Source of the DNA: an uncultured Actinomycetes bacterium
GTDB taxonomy: Bacteria; Actinomycetota; Actinomycetes; Mycobacteriales; Nakamurellaceae
DNA length: 64,000 bases
NCBI GenBank assembly: GCA_937926105.1
Contig: CALANS010000210.1
Span: 1 to 64,000, forward strand
Direction of reading: 5' to 3'
Numbering within the stretch: position 1 is the stretch's first letter; each line of letters opens with the position of its first letter. Shown here one piece after another: positions 8,127 through 17,343 of this stretch. Under the pieces are notes generated by a model, which saw nothing but the letters and a program-made list of their open reading frames with translations, did not search any database and was not told where the DNA came from. The position numbers and the translations under genes were made by a program.

Positions 8127-9826
8127 CGATGGAATGCCTTGGCGGGCCGGATCGGGGCGGGCGCATCCGCCGCCGGCTCCCAATGCCGCGGTACCGGCAT
8201 GTCCGCACCCAGGTATTTGCGACGGAATGCTCGCCAGGAGGTGGCCCACGTCGTCGGGTCGTTCACACCGGTGGGATCAACCTGATGGATGCTGCTGTGG
8301 TGCGGCGCGGCCTTCGTGCGCTCGGGATCGGTGCGTGCTTCGCTGGCGACGGCGGCGAGGGCCCGCACGTAGTCGTCGAGCTCCCGGCGAGAGTACGACT
8401 CGGTCGGCTCGATGGTCGCCGGTTCGGGAATCACGTATGGATGGTGACTGGTCCAGTAGTGCATTCCGAAGTCGGCCATGCGCTGGCCGATCTCGCTCGA
8501 CGTCACACCAGTTTCCTGGGTGAGCTTTTGCCAGCTGTATCGAACTTGTTCGATGGGCCGCCGTTCGTTGTCCAGATACGCAGCGGTGACGCCCGGGATC
8601 CGCAGGATTCGCGACATGACGTAGTTGTTGCTCAGCACCGCTCCTTCGGCAACCTCGCGCAGCCCATCCGCTCCCAGCGCCCGGATCCAGGCGTAGGCGC
8701 GAATGATGTTGGGGATGACTCCGTAGAACGGACGCAGCGACGCCGTTGCCTGTGGTCCGGGTGGCTGGACCGTATAGACGCCGTCCTCCTCGCGAATGCG
8801 AGTGCCGGGCAGAAACGGCGCAAGCGCCGCCGTGGCACAGATCGCGCCCGCCGCGGGCCCGCCACAAGCATGTGGCGTGGAGAAGGTCTTGTGAAGATTG
8901 AAATGGCATAGATCAAAGCCCGCGGCTCGCGCAGTGGTGATCCCCAGCAGGCCGTTGGCGTTGGCCTGATCGTAGACGCACAACGCCCCCACCTCGTGTG
9001 CGGCCCGAACGAGTCTGTCGATCGCCGGGTTGAAGATCCCGGTGTCCTCCGGATTGGTGATCATCAAGGCTGCGGTACGCGGTGAGAGTGCGGCGCGCAC
9101 CGCCGCCTCGCTGACCAACCCGTCGGCGTCCGGGTACAGCGTGATGACTCGGTAGCCAGCCGTGTGTGCGGTTGCGGCGTTCGAGGGGTGCGAGAAGATC
9201 GTCGTGATCACCTCGTCACGCCGATCCCCCTCTCCCCGGGAGCGGTGGTAGGCGCGGACGATCTGCACGTTGCCCCAGATTGCGGCGGATCCAGCCGGTG
9301 CCTGGACGCTGACCGCGTCCATCCCCGAGATCACCGCCAGATACTGCTCCAGTTCGGCAATGATGCGCAGTGTTCCCTGGACCGTTGAGGGATCCTGAAG
9401 CGGATGTGTCGCGGCCGCTCGTGGCGACCGAACGAAGGTCTCGTTGATCTTCGGGCTGTACTTGATGGTGCAGGTGCCCTGCCCTATATCGACATTCAGG
9501 TCTGCGCCCAGGGTCTCTTGCGACAGCCGAAGAAAGTGGCGAAGCACCTGGGGTTGCGAAATCTCCGGTAGTGCGATCGCCTGCTGCCGCTGCACGCGCG
9601 CCTCCGGAGACTCGGGGATTCGAGCCAATTCCCGTGGATCGGCGCGCGCCGGGATGACACCGCGAGCGCCGTCGCTGTGCAGCGCGAAGATCAACGGCTC
9701 GTTCCAGCGCGGTGCCTGGTAGGGCAGGGCGGCACGGGCGTCATCATCGATGATGTCGCGGGCAGCCGGGACCGCCACATGCCGATCGTCTTCTTGATGC
9801 ACCGTTGCCGGGCTGGTGGCCCTCAT
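8123..9826 (-). CDS. Glycine dehydrogenase (decarboxylating)-like subunit 2, divergent GcvPB
   Basis: A 567-residue PLP-fold-I protein matching the C-terminal half of glycine cleavage P-protein. The PLP lysine is Lys313 in NLHKTFSTPHA, and TCTIKYSPKINE (118-129) matches the canonical SCTMKYNPKxNE. Two canonical signatures are altered: AHGTNPASAAMAG is here SHPSNAATAHTAG, and the glycine-rich GGGGPG after the lysine is ACGGPA. It is longer than usual GcvPB (about 480-520 residues) through an N-terminal extension. It overlaps the partner subunit gene and the AcoX-like gene by four bases each. It may decarboxylate glycine or a related amino acid; no GcvH or GcvT is encoded in the window. Confidence 0.75.
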   Translation of the reverse strand: MRATSPATVHQEDDRHVAVPAARDIIDDDARAALPYQAPRWNEPLIFALHSDGARGVIPARADPRELARIPESPEARVQRQQAIALPEISQPQVLRHFLRLSQETLGADLNVDIGQGTCTIKYSPKINETFVRSPRAAATHPLQDPSTVQGTLRIIAELEQYLAVISGMDAVSVQAPAGSAAIWGNVQIVRAYHRSRGEGDRRDEVITTIFSHPSNAATAHTAGYRVITLYPDADGLVSEAAVRAALSPRTAALMITNPEDTGIFNPAIDRLVRAAHEVGALCVYDQANANGLLGITTARAAGFDLCHFNLHKTFSTPHACGGPAAGAICATAALAPFLPGTRIREEDGVYTVQPPGPQATASLRPFYGVIPNIIRAYAWIRALGADGLREVAEGAVLSNNYVMSRILRIPGVTAAYLDNERRPIEQVRYSWQKLTQETGVTSSEIGQRMADFGMHYWTSHHPYVIPEPATIEPTESYSRRELDDYVRALAAVASEARTDPERTKAAPHHSSIHQVDPTGVNDPTTWATSWRAFRRKYLGADMPVPRHWEPAADAPAPIRPAKAFHR

Positions 9827-11211
9827 CGACAGATTCCTTCCAGCGCGACGGCAAGGCGTTCGATATCGTCAACGCCATGTACTTCGGTGACGCAGATCAA
9901 CAGCGCGTTGCCCAGGTCGGGAAACTGTCGTGATATGTCGACGCCACCGAATATTCCGTGGGCCAGCAGCGACTTGTTGACCTCGGCCACGTCGTGGCGG
10001 TCGAACTGGATCACCAGTTCCCGCCAGTGTGGCGACTGCGCGAACGGTACGGACACTCCCGGTACGGCACCGAGTCGCTCGATCGCGTAGCGAGTGTGAG
10101 CCGCCACCGTCGATCCCAGTTCCCCCAGGCCCGCCGGCCCCATGGCCGAGAGGTAAACGGCGGACGTGATACACCACAGCGCGGCGGCGGTCCCGACCCA
10201 TTCGACGCCGCTCTCCCGTCGGGCGAGCGATGTCCGCTCGTAGGCAACATCGGTAAATCCCAGCTCACCCCGTTTTCTGGTAGGGGCGAGACCAAACAGC
10301 CGAGAGGGCAGTTCGAATACGAACCGCTCCTCGTCGTGCACGGCGAGGTAGCCGCCGTGAGCGCCACCGAAGTGCATCCCGAGGCCCAGTGATTGAATGT
10401 CGCCGCAGACGATGTCTGCACCCAGACTGGCCGGTGCGGGGAGGAATCCGAGGGAGATCGGATCGCAGCTGGCCACGAGCAATGCGCCGTGAGCATGCGC
10501 CGCGGCCGCAATGGCTTCCACATCGGCCTCGACCACGCCGAATACGTTCGGCGTTTGGAGTAGCACGCCGGCCACGGCCGGCCCCAGGAGGTCCCGTGCG
10601 GCGGCGGTGTCGAGGGTGCCGGTGGTGATATCGACCGGGATTGTCGCGATTGCCGCGTGGCCGTCCAAGTAGGAGTCGAGCTTGATCCGCAGCGCCTCGG
10701 GGATCGCCTCGGACACCAGAACGGTCTTCCGACCGGTCATTCGGACCGCCATCCGCAACGCGGTGGCAGCGGCCTGCAGGCCGTCATAGGTGGGAACCGT
10801 GACGACATCCATCTCCAACAGATCCGACATGAGGCTGGTGTATTCGAAGATGGCCTGCCACTTGCCGTGATCCTCGTAGGGCTCGCCTGCGTACGCGGTG
10901 AGGAACTCGGCTCGGCCGTTAATCTCGGAGCAGATGGCCGGGACGTAGTGCGGGTAGCACCCGTGCCCAAGGAAGGACGTGTATTCCTGAGTGGTCCTAT
11001 TGCGTGACAATAGATCACCGACCAGCCTCTCCACCTCTTGCTCGGAGGCGAGTCCGGCGGGCAGGTCGAGTGGACCGGACGTGCGCAAGCGATCGGGAAT
11101 CGCCGCGTAGAGTTCGGCGACCGAGTCCACACCGATGGCGGACATCAACTCCGCCTTCGCCGGTGGCGCCGAACTCGGAATGTACGGATGTGCTGTTCCC
11201 ACGGAGATCAC
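9823..11211 (-). CDS. Glycine dehydrogenase (decarboxylating)-like subunit 1, divergent GcvPA
   Basis: A 462-residue protein with the GcvPA architecture: YIPSSAPPAKAELMSAIGV at the N-terminus, then SFLGHGCYPHYVPAI (canonical SFLGAGxYxHYxPA), then AIFEYTSLMSDLLEMDVV. The strongly conserved TPYQPEISQG block is replaced by AYAGEPYEDHGK and the MYDG motif by TYDG, so this is not a standard glycine-cleavage subunit. It has no PLP lysine of its own; subunit 2 supplies it. It is the first gene of the three-gene operon, read divergently from the amidohydrolase, with a 254-base promoter gap in between. Confidence 0.75.
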   Translation of the reverse strand: MISVGTAHPYIPSSAPPAKAELMSAIGVDSVAELYAAIPDRLRTSGPLDLPAGLASEQEVERLVGDLLSRNRTTQEYTSFLGHGCYPHYVPAICSEINGRAEFLTAYAGEPYEDHGKWQAIFEYTSLMSDLLEMDVVTVPTYDGLQAAATALRMAVRMTGRKTVLVSEAIPEALRIKLDSYLDGHAAIATIPVDITTGTLDTAAARDLLGPAVAGVLLQTPNVFGVVEADVEAIAAAAHAHGALLVASCDPISLGFLPAPASLGADIVCGDIQSLGLGMHFGGAHGGYLAVHDEERFVFELPSRLFGLAPTRKRGELGFTDVAYERTSLARRESGVEWVGTAAALWCITSAVYLSAMGPAGLGELGSTVAAHTRYAIERLGAVPGVSVPFAQSPHWRELVIQFDRHDVAEVNKSLLAHGIFGGVDISRQFPDLGNALLICVTEVHGVDDIERLAVALEGICR

Positions 11212-11465
11212 GCTGCCTTGCTTGGATGTATCACGTCACGCCAGACTATGATCGCCATATCGTGATCGGGATGTCCGTCGCGGACAGCCGCCGATTGGTC
11301 AGCCACCCCGATGGACATGTATGGCACGTGAGGTCAGCCGTAACGTGGGCCGCATCTCCGAGGCCCCTCGGGCTGTCGGGCGATGAGCGGCCGTCGGCGC
11401 TTCGGAAAGAGTGGAGGAGGGCGAGACTCCCGCGCTGGCCGACAGCACGGTGGTCTGGGTATCCA

Positions 11466-13103
11466 ATGCATGCCGATCTCGTAGTGGACAATGTCCGGGC
11501 GCTCACGATGGACCCACGGCGGCCTCGCGCGAGCGCGATCGCAGTGTGGCAGGGTCACATCGTTGCGCTGGACGACGACGCCAGCGACATGGGGGCCGAT
11601 CACCGAGTCGATGGTGGCGGAGCCGTTCTCGTGCCGGGGTTCTACGACGCTCACAATCACATGGCCGCCTTCGGCAGACTGCTCACCGAAATCGATGCGG
11701 GCCCCATGCGGTCTCTGGCAGAGCTCTATGACGCCATTGGAGAACGAGCACGAACGCTGCCCGAGGACTCATGGATCATCGGGTCGGGTTACGACCAGGC
11801 TCGGCTCGGTGGCCACCCCAGCCGGGTGATGCTGGATGCGGTGGCACCGGGCCGCCGGGTGCTGGTCAACCACCGTACGACCCACATGCTCATCGCCAGT
11901 TCCGCAGTCTTCGACATGCTGGATGCGATGCGACCGGATTTCCCGGTCGCACCCGGCGGGCTCATCGAACGGGACGACGAGGGTCTGCCCACCGGCCTGG
12001 TCGGCGAACAGGCCATGGCGCCCTTCCGAGCCCTGGTGCGTCCGTTCTCCACGGCCGACCTGGCTGCCGCCATCGGCCGAGCGGGAAAGGTCTTCCTATC
12101 CGAGGGTATTACCTCGGTCTGCGAAGCCGGAATCGGGAATTCGGCGATCGTCGGCTCCAGCCCGATAGAGCTGGCCGCCTATCAGCGACTACGCGAGACC
12201 GGCGACCTACCCGTGCGCGTGCAGGCCATGGTTGCCATGGAGAATCTGCACGACATTGGCAGCCATGCCGAGGATGGTCTCGAACTGGGCCTTGACCTGG
12301 GCGTGCGAACAGGACTCGGGGACGACTGGTTGTCCATCGGTGCGTTGAAGATGTTCACCGATGGGGCGTTGTCCAGCAGGACCGCGGCGATGAGTACTCC
12401 CTTCCTGGACCACGGCGGAACCGGCGTGATGCAGTTCGAGCCACACGAAATAGCGCACATTGCGGCGCAGGCCCACCGCGCCGGTTGGCAGCTTGCGATC
12501 CATGCCATCGGCGATCGCGCGGTCGACGCCGCCCTGGGCGCGATCGAGCGGGCAGTACGGGAGAGTCCGCTGCCGGATCCTCGCCATCGGATCGAGCACG
12601 CCTCGGTCGTGCGGCCAGATCAGCTGACGCGATTTGCGGCTCTGGGCGTCATCCCGAGCATTCAGGGGCGCTTCGTGTGGGAGCTCGGGGATGGGATCAT
12701 CGACGGTCTGGGCACCGATCGTATCGACTGGACCTATCGACACCGGTCGTTCCGCCAGGCCGGGCTGAGCACGCCGGGCGGCTCGGACCGTCCGGTGGCG
12801 GCCGGTGCCCCCCTGCTGGGCATGCAGGCCATGGTTCACCGGGTCACGGCGTCCGGCCGGGAGTTCTCGCCCGGGGAGGCGGTGTCAGCCTACGAAGCGC
12901 TGTGTGCCTACACGGTGCACGCCGCATACGCCTGCCGGCAGGAACACTCAAAGGGCAGACTCCGGCCCGGCTTTCTGGCCGACCTCGCGCTTCTTGACGA
13001 CGATCCCACAACCGTCGCGCCAGATCGGATTGGCACCATCTCGGTGCTGGCGACCCTGGTAGGCGGCCATGTCGCGTTCGACCTGCCGGGACTCTTTCGC
13101 TAG
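11466..13103 (+). CDS. YtcJ-type amidohydrolase (amidohydrolase_3 family)
   Basis: A 545-residue metal-dependent amidohydrolase from ATG 11466. The open frame extends upstream but loses family similarity there. N-terminal strand ADLVVDNVRALTMDP leads to the metal motif VPGFYDAHNHMAAFG (HxH). Later blocks typical of YtcJ proteins are LKMFTDGALSSRTAAM, QLAIHAIGDRAVDAAL and RIEHASVV, and the C-terminus has the family's KGRLRPGFLADLALLDDDP. The family hydrolyses C-N bonds, for example of N-substituted formamides or cyclic amides; the substrate here is unknown. It is divergent from the P-protein operon and convergent with the ABC transporter operon, so it probably belongs to the same catabolic island. 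Confidence 0.85.
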   Translation: MHADLVVDNVRALTMDPRRPRASAIAVWQGHIVALDDDASDMGADHRVDGGGAVLVPGFYDAHNHMAAFGRLLTEIDAGPMRSLAELYDAIGERARTLPEDSWIIGSGYDQARLGGHPSRVMLDAVAPGRRVLVNHRTTHMLIASSAVFDMLDAMRPDFPVAPGGLIERDDEGLPTGLVGEQAMAPFRALVRPFSTADLAAAIGRAGKVFLSEGITSVCEAGIGNSAIVGSSPIELAAYQRLRETGDLPVRVQAMVAMENLHDIGSHAEDGLELGLDLGVRTGLGDDWLSIGALKMFTDGALSSRTAAMSTPFLDHGGTGVMQFEPHEIAHIAAQAHRAGWQLAIHAIGDRAVDAALGAIERAVRESPLPDPRHRIEHASVVRPDQLTRFAALGVIPSIQGRFVWELGDGIIDGLGTDRIDWTYRHRSFRQAGLSTPGGSDRPVAAGAPLLGMQAMVHRVTASGREFSPGEAVSAYEALCAYTVHAAYACRQEHSKGRLRPGFLADLALLDDDPTTVAPDRIGTISVLATLVGGHVAFDLPGLFR

Positions 13104-13252
13104 GTAGGGGTAGCACCGGATAGCAACCGGGACGCCATAGCATTCCGGCACCGTGCCGGCCGCCATCGATGATGGCGGGGGTGCTGTGGACTGGGCGGGC
13201 CAAGCCGGAGGACTGTTCGACATCCAGCGTGTCTGCCTCGAGGGCGATCCGC

Positions 13253-14347
13253 TCAGCCTGCCCGCTGCCGCTGGACCGGTATCGCGTCCGCCACCTCCCA
13301 GCCGAGGTCCAGCTGGGCGCCTCTGACCACTGTGGCGCCGGCGGCGGTGTCGTCGGCCTTGACGAACATCATGCCCACCGGCGTCTGGACCCGGATCCGG
13401 CGGTGATCCCCCGCATAGACCACGTCGTCGATCGTGCCGGTGAGGCTGCCCTGCCCTGGGGGAACCACCCGCAACTTTTCCGGACGCACCATCAGCGAGT
13501 ACTGCGCCCCCGCCACGATGTCGACTCCGGACCCGGGCACCGCGACCTCTTCCCCACCGGGCCCGGTCGCCAGCCACACACCGTCCCCGCGATACGAGCT
13601 GGTCGGAAGGATATTGGCCTCGCCGATGAAGTGTGCGACGAACTCGTTGGCCGGTGAGTTGTAGATCTCGTATGGCGTGCCCACCTGCTGGATGGTGCCG
13701 TTGTTGAACACCGCGATCCTGTCGGACATTGAGACGGCTTCCGACTGGTCGTGGGTCACATAGATGATCGTGGTGCTGAGCTCGCGGTGTAGCCGGCGGA
13801 ATTCCAACAGCATTGTCTCGCGTAGTCGGCGATCCAGCGCGCTGAGCGGCTCATCCATCAGCAGCACTCGCGGCTCGAAGACCAGCGCCCTGGCCAGCGC
13901 AACTCGCTGGCGTTGTCCGCCGGACAGTGATTCCGGCATGCGCCCGCCGTACTCCGATTCGGGTAGATGCACCATGTCCAGCGCCTCGCGGACCTTGTCC
14001 TTGATCTGGGCGCGCGGCAGCTTGCGAATCTCCAGTGGGTAGCTCACGTTCCGCGCCACACTCAGGTGTGGGAACAGCGCGTAGCTTTGGAAGACGAATC
14101 CCAGGCCGCGTTTTTCCGCGGGGACACCATCCATGCTCCGGTCACCGATCACGATGGATCCGCTGTCGCAGAGGACGAAGCCGGCGATCGACATCAGCGT
14201 CGTCGTCTTCCCGGAGCCACTGGGGCCGAGCAGCGAGATGAACTCGCCCGCTGCGACGTCCAGGCTCACGTCATCGAGAGCCGTCTTGGACCCGTACCGC
14301 TTGGTGATCCGCTCCACGCGAACGCTATCGCCCCGGCCATTACTCAT
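13253..14347 (-). CDS. ABC transporter ATP-binding protein, polyamine/spermidine type (PotA-like)
   Basis: A 364-residue ATPase: Walker A LLGPSGSGKTTTL, Q-loop VFQSYALFPHLSV, signature LSGGQRQRVALARAL, Walker B RVLLMDEPLSALD and H-loop YVTHDQSEA. Beyond residue about 240 a TOBE regulatory domain follows, as in PotA and FbpC importers. ATG 14347 is preferred because it overlaps the preceding permease stop by eight bases; an in-frame start 18 bases upstream is less likely. It is the last gene of the potD-B-C-A-like operon and energises import of a cationic or amine-like solute. Confidence 0.9.
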   Translation of the reverse strand: MSNGRGDSVRVERITKRYGSKTALDDVSLDVAAGEFISLLGPSGSGKTTTLMSIAGFVLCDSGSIVIGDRSMDGVPAEKRGLGFVFQSYALFPHLSVARNVSYPLEIRKLPRAQIKDKVREALDMVHLPESEYGGRMPESLSGGQRQRVALARALVFEPRVLLMDEPLSALDRRLRETMLLEFRRLHRELSTTIIYVTHDQSEAVSMSDRIAVFNNGTIQQVGTPYEIYNSPANEFVAHFIGEANILPTSSYRGDGVWLATGPGGEEVAVPGSGVDIVAGAQYSLMVRPEKLRVVPPGQGSLTGTIDDVVYAGDHRRIRVQTPVGMMFVKADDTAAGATVVRGAQLDLGWEVADAIPVQRQRAG

Positions 14348-15170
14348 CGTGATCAATCTCCCCATGGCTAACGAGCTGACGGCGGCGCTGACGTAGCCAC
14401 GACCACACGGCGCCGGCGATCGCGACCGCGACCGCCAACCCGATTTGCAGGGTCGTCACGGCAGCGATATCGGGTGCCACACCGAAATTCAGGCTCGCGT
14501 AGATCTTCAGTGGCAGCGTCTCGCTGTGGCCGCCCAGCAGGAACAACGCGATCACGATCTCCTCCATGCAGGTGAGCAGTGCGAACCCGCAGCCGGTAAG
14601 AACGGCCGGAAGGATCAACGGCAGCGTCACTCGGCGAAGCGTGTAGCTCCGCGTTGCACCGAGGGACGCTGATGCCTGGTCCAGATCGGTGCCGACCTTC
14701 TCGAGGACTCCCAGCGCAGACAGAAAGACGAACGGGCAGCCGAGCGCCGCGTACAGCGGGACCAGGCTCCAGATCGAGTTCGTGATACCCAGGCGCGACC
14801 ACATGGTGTAGCCGCCGAGCGCGATTACCACCGGAGGAATTGCCAGTGGAAAGATCGCCGCCACCTGGAACACCTTGCGGGTCGTCGCGCTGAGCCCGCC
14901 GCGGGCGATCGCGAACGCCAGCATGGTGCCAGCCGTACCGGCCAGGATCACCGCGAGAAGGGACACCATGAGGATGCGACCGATCGCAGCCAACCACGCC
15001 GGGTCGGTCAGCACCTTGCCATACCACTGGAGGCTGAATCCCTTGGGGGGCAGTTGGATCACGCTGGCGTTCCCGAACGACACGATGACGACGGCGATCG
15101 TCGGAGCCGCGAGGAAGGCCACCAGGAAGACCAGTAGCAGTCGGTTGCTGATGCGGGCTAGCACGGTCAC
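14340..15170 (-). CDS. ABC transporter permease, PotC-like
   Basis: A 276-residue inner-membrane permease with six predicted helices (first: LLLVFLVAFLAAPTIAVVIV). The cytoplasmic loop LDQASASLGATRSYTLRRVTLPLI is the EAA motif that docks on the ATPase. It overlaps the upstream permease gene by four bases and the ATPase gene by eight, so subunits are probably made in fixed ratio. The family takes up spermidine, putrescine, iron or 2-aminoethylphosphonate; the exact substrate is not readable from the permease. Confidence 0.88.
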   Translation of the reverse strand: MTVLARISNRLLLVFLVAFLAAPTIAVVIVSFGNASVIQLPPKGFSLQWYGKVLTDPAWLAAIGRILMVSLLAVILAGTAGTMLAFAIARGGLSATTRKVFQVAAIFPLAIPPVVIALGGYTMWSRLGITNSIWSLVPLYAALGCPFVFLSALGVLEKVGTDLDQASASLGATRSYTLRRVTLPLILPAVLTGCGFALLTCMEEIVIALFLLGGHSETLPLKIYASLNFGVAPDIAAVTTLQIGLAVAVAIAGAVWSWLRQRRRQLVSHGEIDHDE

Positions 15171-16066
15171 CTCTTGAAGGCGCGAGTGAGGTCGTAGCGG
15201 GAAGCGAGCAGACCGAGCAACAGCAGGGTGACCACCAGCAGCTCGACGGCGATCGCGGACGCGGTGTCGAAGGCCAGGTAGAAGTTCGCCTGCCTATCGA
15301 TCGTGTTGGCAACCATCATGGTGGTCGGGCCGCCCAGTACGGCGGGGGTGATGTAAAAGCCTAGAGACAGCACAAAGACGAAGACACCGCCGACAATCCC
15401 ACCCGATGCGCTCAACGGCAGGATGATCCGGCGAAAGGTAGTGCGCCCGCTGGCGCCGAGTGCCGCGGATGCCTGCAGCAGTGACGGATGGATCTTCCGC
15501 AGGATGTTGTAGATCGGGAGTACTACGAAGGGGATCATCACGTGCACCATGCCCACGATCACGGCGCCGCTGGAGTCCAAGAACTTGATCGGCTGGGAGG
15601 TGATGCCCAGCCATTGCAGGAGGCCGTTGACCGGTCCGTTACGGCCCAGGATGAGAACCCATGCGTAGGTGCGGGTCACCAGGCTCGTGAGGAGCGGGAA
15701 GCAGACGATCAGCAGCAGCAGCGCGCCGCGTCGCCCGGAAGCCCGCCACGCGGCAATCGCCAGCACGTATCCGAGCGTCACGGTGATGACGGTGACGCAG
15801 GCGGCGATCACGAAGGTTCGAATGATCGACTGATAGATGACCGGCTCGCGGAAGGTCACCAGGTACGGCTCAAGGGAGAACGTCGGCAGCCGGAAGCTGT
15901 CCCAGATGTCGACCACGAGTGGTATCAGTAAGCCGACCGATACGATGACGATGAACGGCAGCGTCACCAGCACCGGGTGCCGCAGGGTGCCCGTCGGGCG
16001 GTCCGGCTTCCGGCCGCGCAGCGGGGGCGCCGGGCGCCGGCGCCCCACGCTGCGTGCCGTCATCAT
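15167..16066 (-). CDS. ABC transporter permease, PotB-like
   Basis: A 299-residue permease with a short Arg/Pro-rich cytoplasmic N-terminus, a first helix at about 32-52 (LVTLPFIVIVSVGLLIPLVV), five further helices, and the EAA loop LLQASAALGASGRTTFRRI. Start ATG 16066 overlaps the stop of the binding-protein gene (ATGA); the next ATG at 16063 is also possible. It pairs with the PotC-like permease to form the membrane channel. Confidence 0.88.
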   Translation of the reverse strand: MMTARSVGRRRPAPPLRGRKPDRPTGTLRHPVLVTLPFIVIVSVGLLIPLVVDIWDSFRLPTFSLEPYLVTFREPVIYQSIIRTFVIAACVTVITVTLGYVLAIAAWRASGRRGALLLLIVCFPLLTSLVTRTYAWVLILGRNGPVNGLLQWLGITSQPIKFLDSSGAVIVGMVHVMIPFVVLPIYNILRKIHPSLLQASAALGASGRTTFRRIILPLSASGGIVGGVFVFVLSLGFYITPAVLGGPTTMMVANTIDRQANFYLAFDTASAIAVELLVVTLLLLGLLASRYDLTRAFKR

Positions 16067-17217
16067 CGGGACGAAACCCAGTTATCCCAGGCCTTTTGAA
16101 CCTCGTCAGTCTGCTTCTGGACCACTTCGACCGCGGATGCGGGCCGGCGGTAGACCAGCTTGTCATTGTCCGGTGAGGTAGCCATCGTACCCTGCAGCGA
16201 CTGCGGCAGTAACTCTAGCGCGGCGGGGTTGGAGGGGCTGTACTTGATGGCGGACGAGTAGGCGGCCTGTGCCTCGGGGGTCGTCATGAACTCGAGCAGG
16301 GCGTGCGCGATGTCCGCGTTCTTCGTGCCACTGACGATGGAAGCGTAGTCAAAGAATCCCACCGAACCGTCGTAGGTGTACTTCCAGTCGGCGTTAATGG
16401 CTGCGGCTTGGTTCACTCGCCCGTCGTAGCACATGCAGTAGTCGACATCGTCGCTGACGAGCGACTGAGCCATCTGACTTCCGGAGTCGTACCAGGAGAT
16501 ATCCGCGCCGTCCAAGGCCTTCCAGTGCTGCAGGCAGGAATCGACGTTGATCGGGTACATGTCCTTCTCCGGGGTCTTGGCAGCGAGATCGGCCACCTCG
16601 CACTGCAGGGTGGCGATGCCCCAGTTGGCTGCGCCACGTGGCCCCGGGAAGTTCTTGGTATCGAAGAAGTCCGCCATTGACTTCAATGGCTTGACGCCTT
16701 CCTTGGTGGAATAGGCCGCGACGATTCCTTCGACGTCGTAACCCAGGCCATCGGGCAACTTCGCACCATCGGCGAGCTTGTCTGCTCCCGGCACCTTGGC
16801 GTAGTCGATGTTTTCGATCAGCCCCTCCTTCTGTGCCGTGCCCAACAGGTCGGTTGACATGCCGGTGACGACGTCCCAGCCCGCGGACCCGGAGTCGACC
16901 TGCTTCTTCAGCAGTGCAAGGGTTTCGGAGGTAGACACGGCGACGTTGACCTTGGCGCCGGTCTTGGCCTCGAACGGCCGATAGAACGCGGCGGTCTCGG
17001 CGTCCGTGACGGCGCCGCCCCAGGACTGCACCGTGATACTGCGCCCCGCGAACGACTGGCTGCCGTCGCCGGACGAGGTGGGCGTGCCGGATGTCCCGCC
17101 GCCGGTCGCTCCGGAGGTGCCACCGGCTTCACCGCCCGTCGATGAGCAGGCGGACGTGATGACCAGGGCGAGGCTGACGATGCCGATACCGACCGCGCGC
17201 CCAGTGCGCTGTTTCAT
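16063..17217 (-). CDS. ABC transporter substrate-binding lipoprotein, PotD-like
   Basis: A 384-residue binding protein with a lipoprotein signal (KQRTGRAVGIGIVSLALVI followed by TSAC; Cys24 is the lipidated residue). A Gly/Ser/Thr-rich tether reaches about residue 55, and the mature domain opens SITVQSWGGAVTDAETAAFY, the start typical of PotD/AfuA-type proteins. It heads the transporter genes and follows the aminotransferase gene by 126 bases on the same strand. Spermidine/putrescine-type proteins bind small cationic compounds; the ligand here is inferred only as an amine or amino-acid-like molecule. Confidence 0.88.
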   Translation of the reverse strand: MKQRTGRAVGIGIVSLALVITSACSSTGGEAGGTSGATGGGTSGTPTSSGDGSQSFAGRSITVQSWGGAVTDAETAAFYRPFEAKTGAKVNVAVSTSETLALLKKQVDSGSAGWDVVTGMSTDLLGTAQKEGLIENIDYAKVPGADKLADGAKLPDGLGYDVEGIVAAYSTKEGVKPLKSMADFFDTKNFPGPRGAANWGIATLQCEVADLAAKTPEKDMYPINVDSCLQHWKALDGADISWYDSGSQMAQSLVSDDVDYCMCYDGRVNQAAAINADWKYTYDGSVGFFDYASIVSGTKNADIAHALLEFMTTPEAQAAYSSAIKYSPSNPAALELLPQSLQGTMATSPDNDKLVYRRPASAVEVVQKQTDEVQKAWDNWVSSR

Positions 17218-17343
17218 GATGATGCCCTTCTTGGCTGGCTGGGCTCGGCAGTGATGCCGAGCACTCTGGGTTCATTTTCTGGCGAAGTGTGTGGCGAAAT
17301 ATGTGTGGAGCCCGATCCGTGCCGCGATGACGTCAAACCTGGT

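Noticed and set aside
8123..11211. Standard glycine cleavage system
   Set aside because: Key signatures are changed and no H- or T-protein gene is nearby, so a firm gcvPA/gcvPB naming was avoided.
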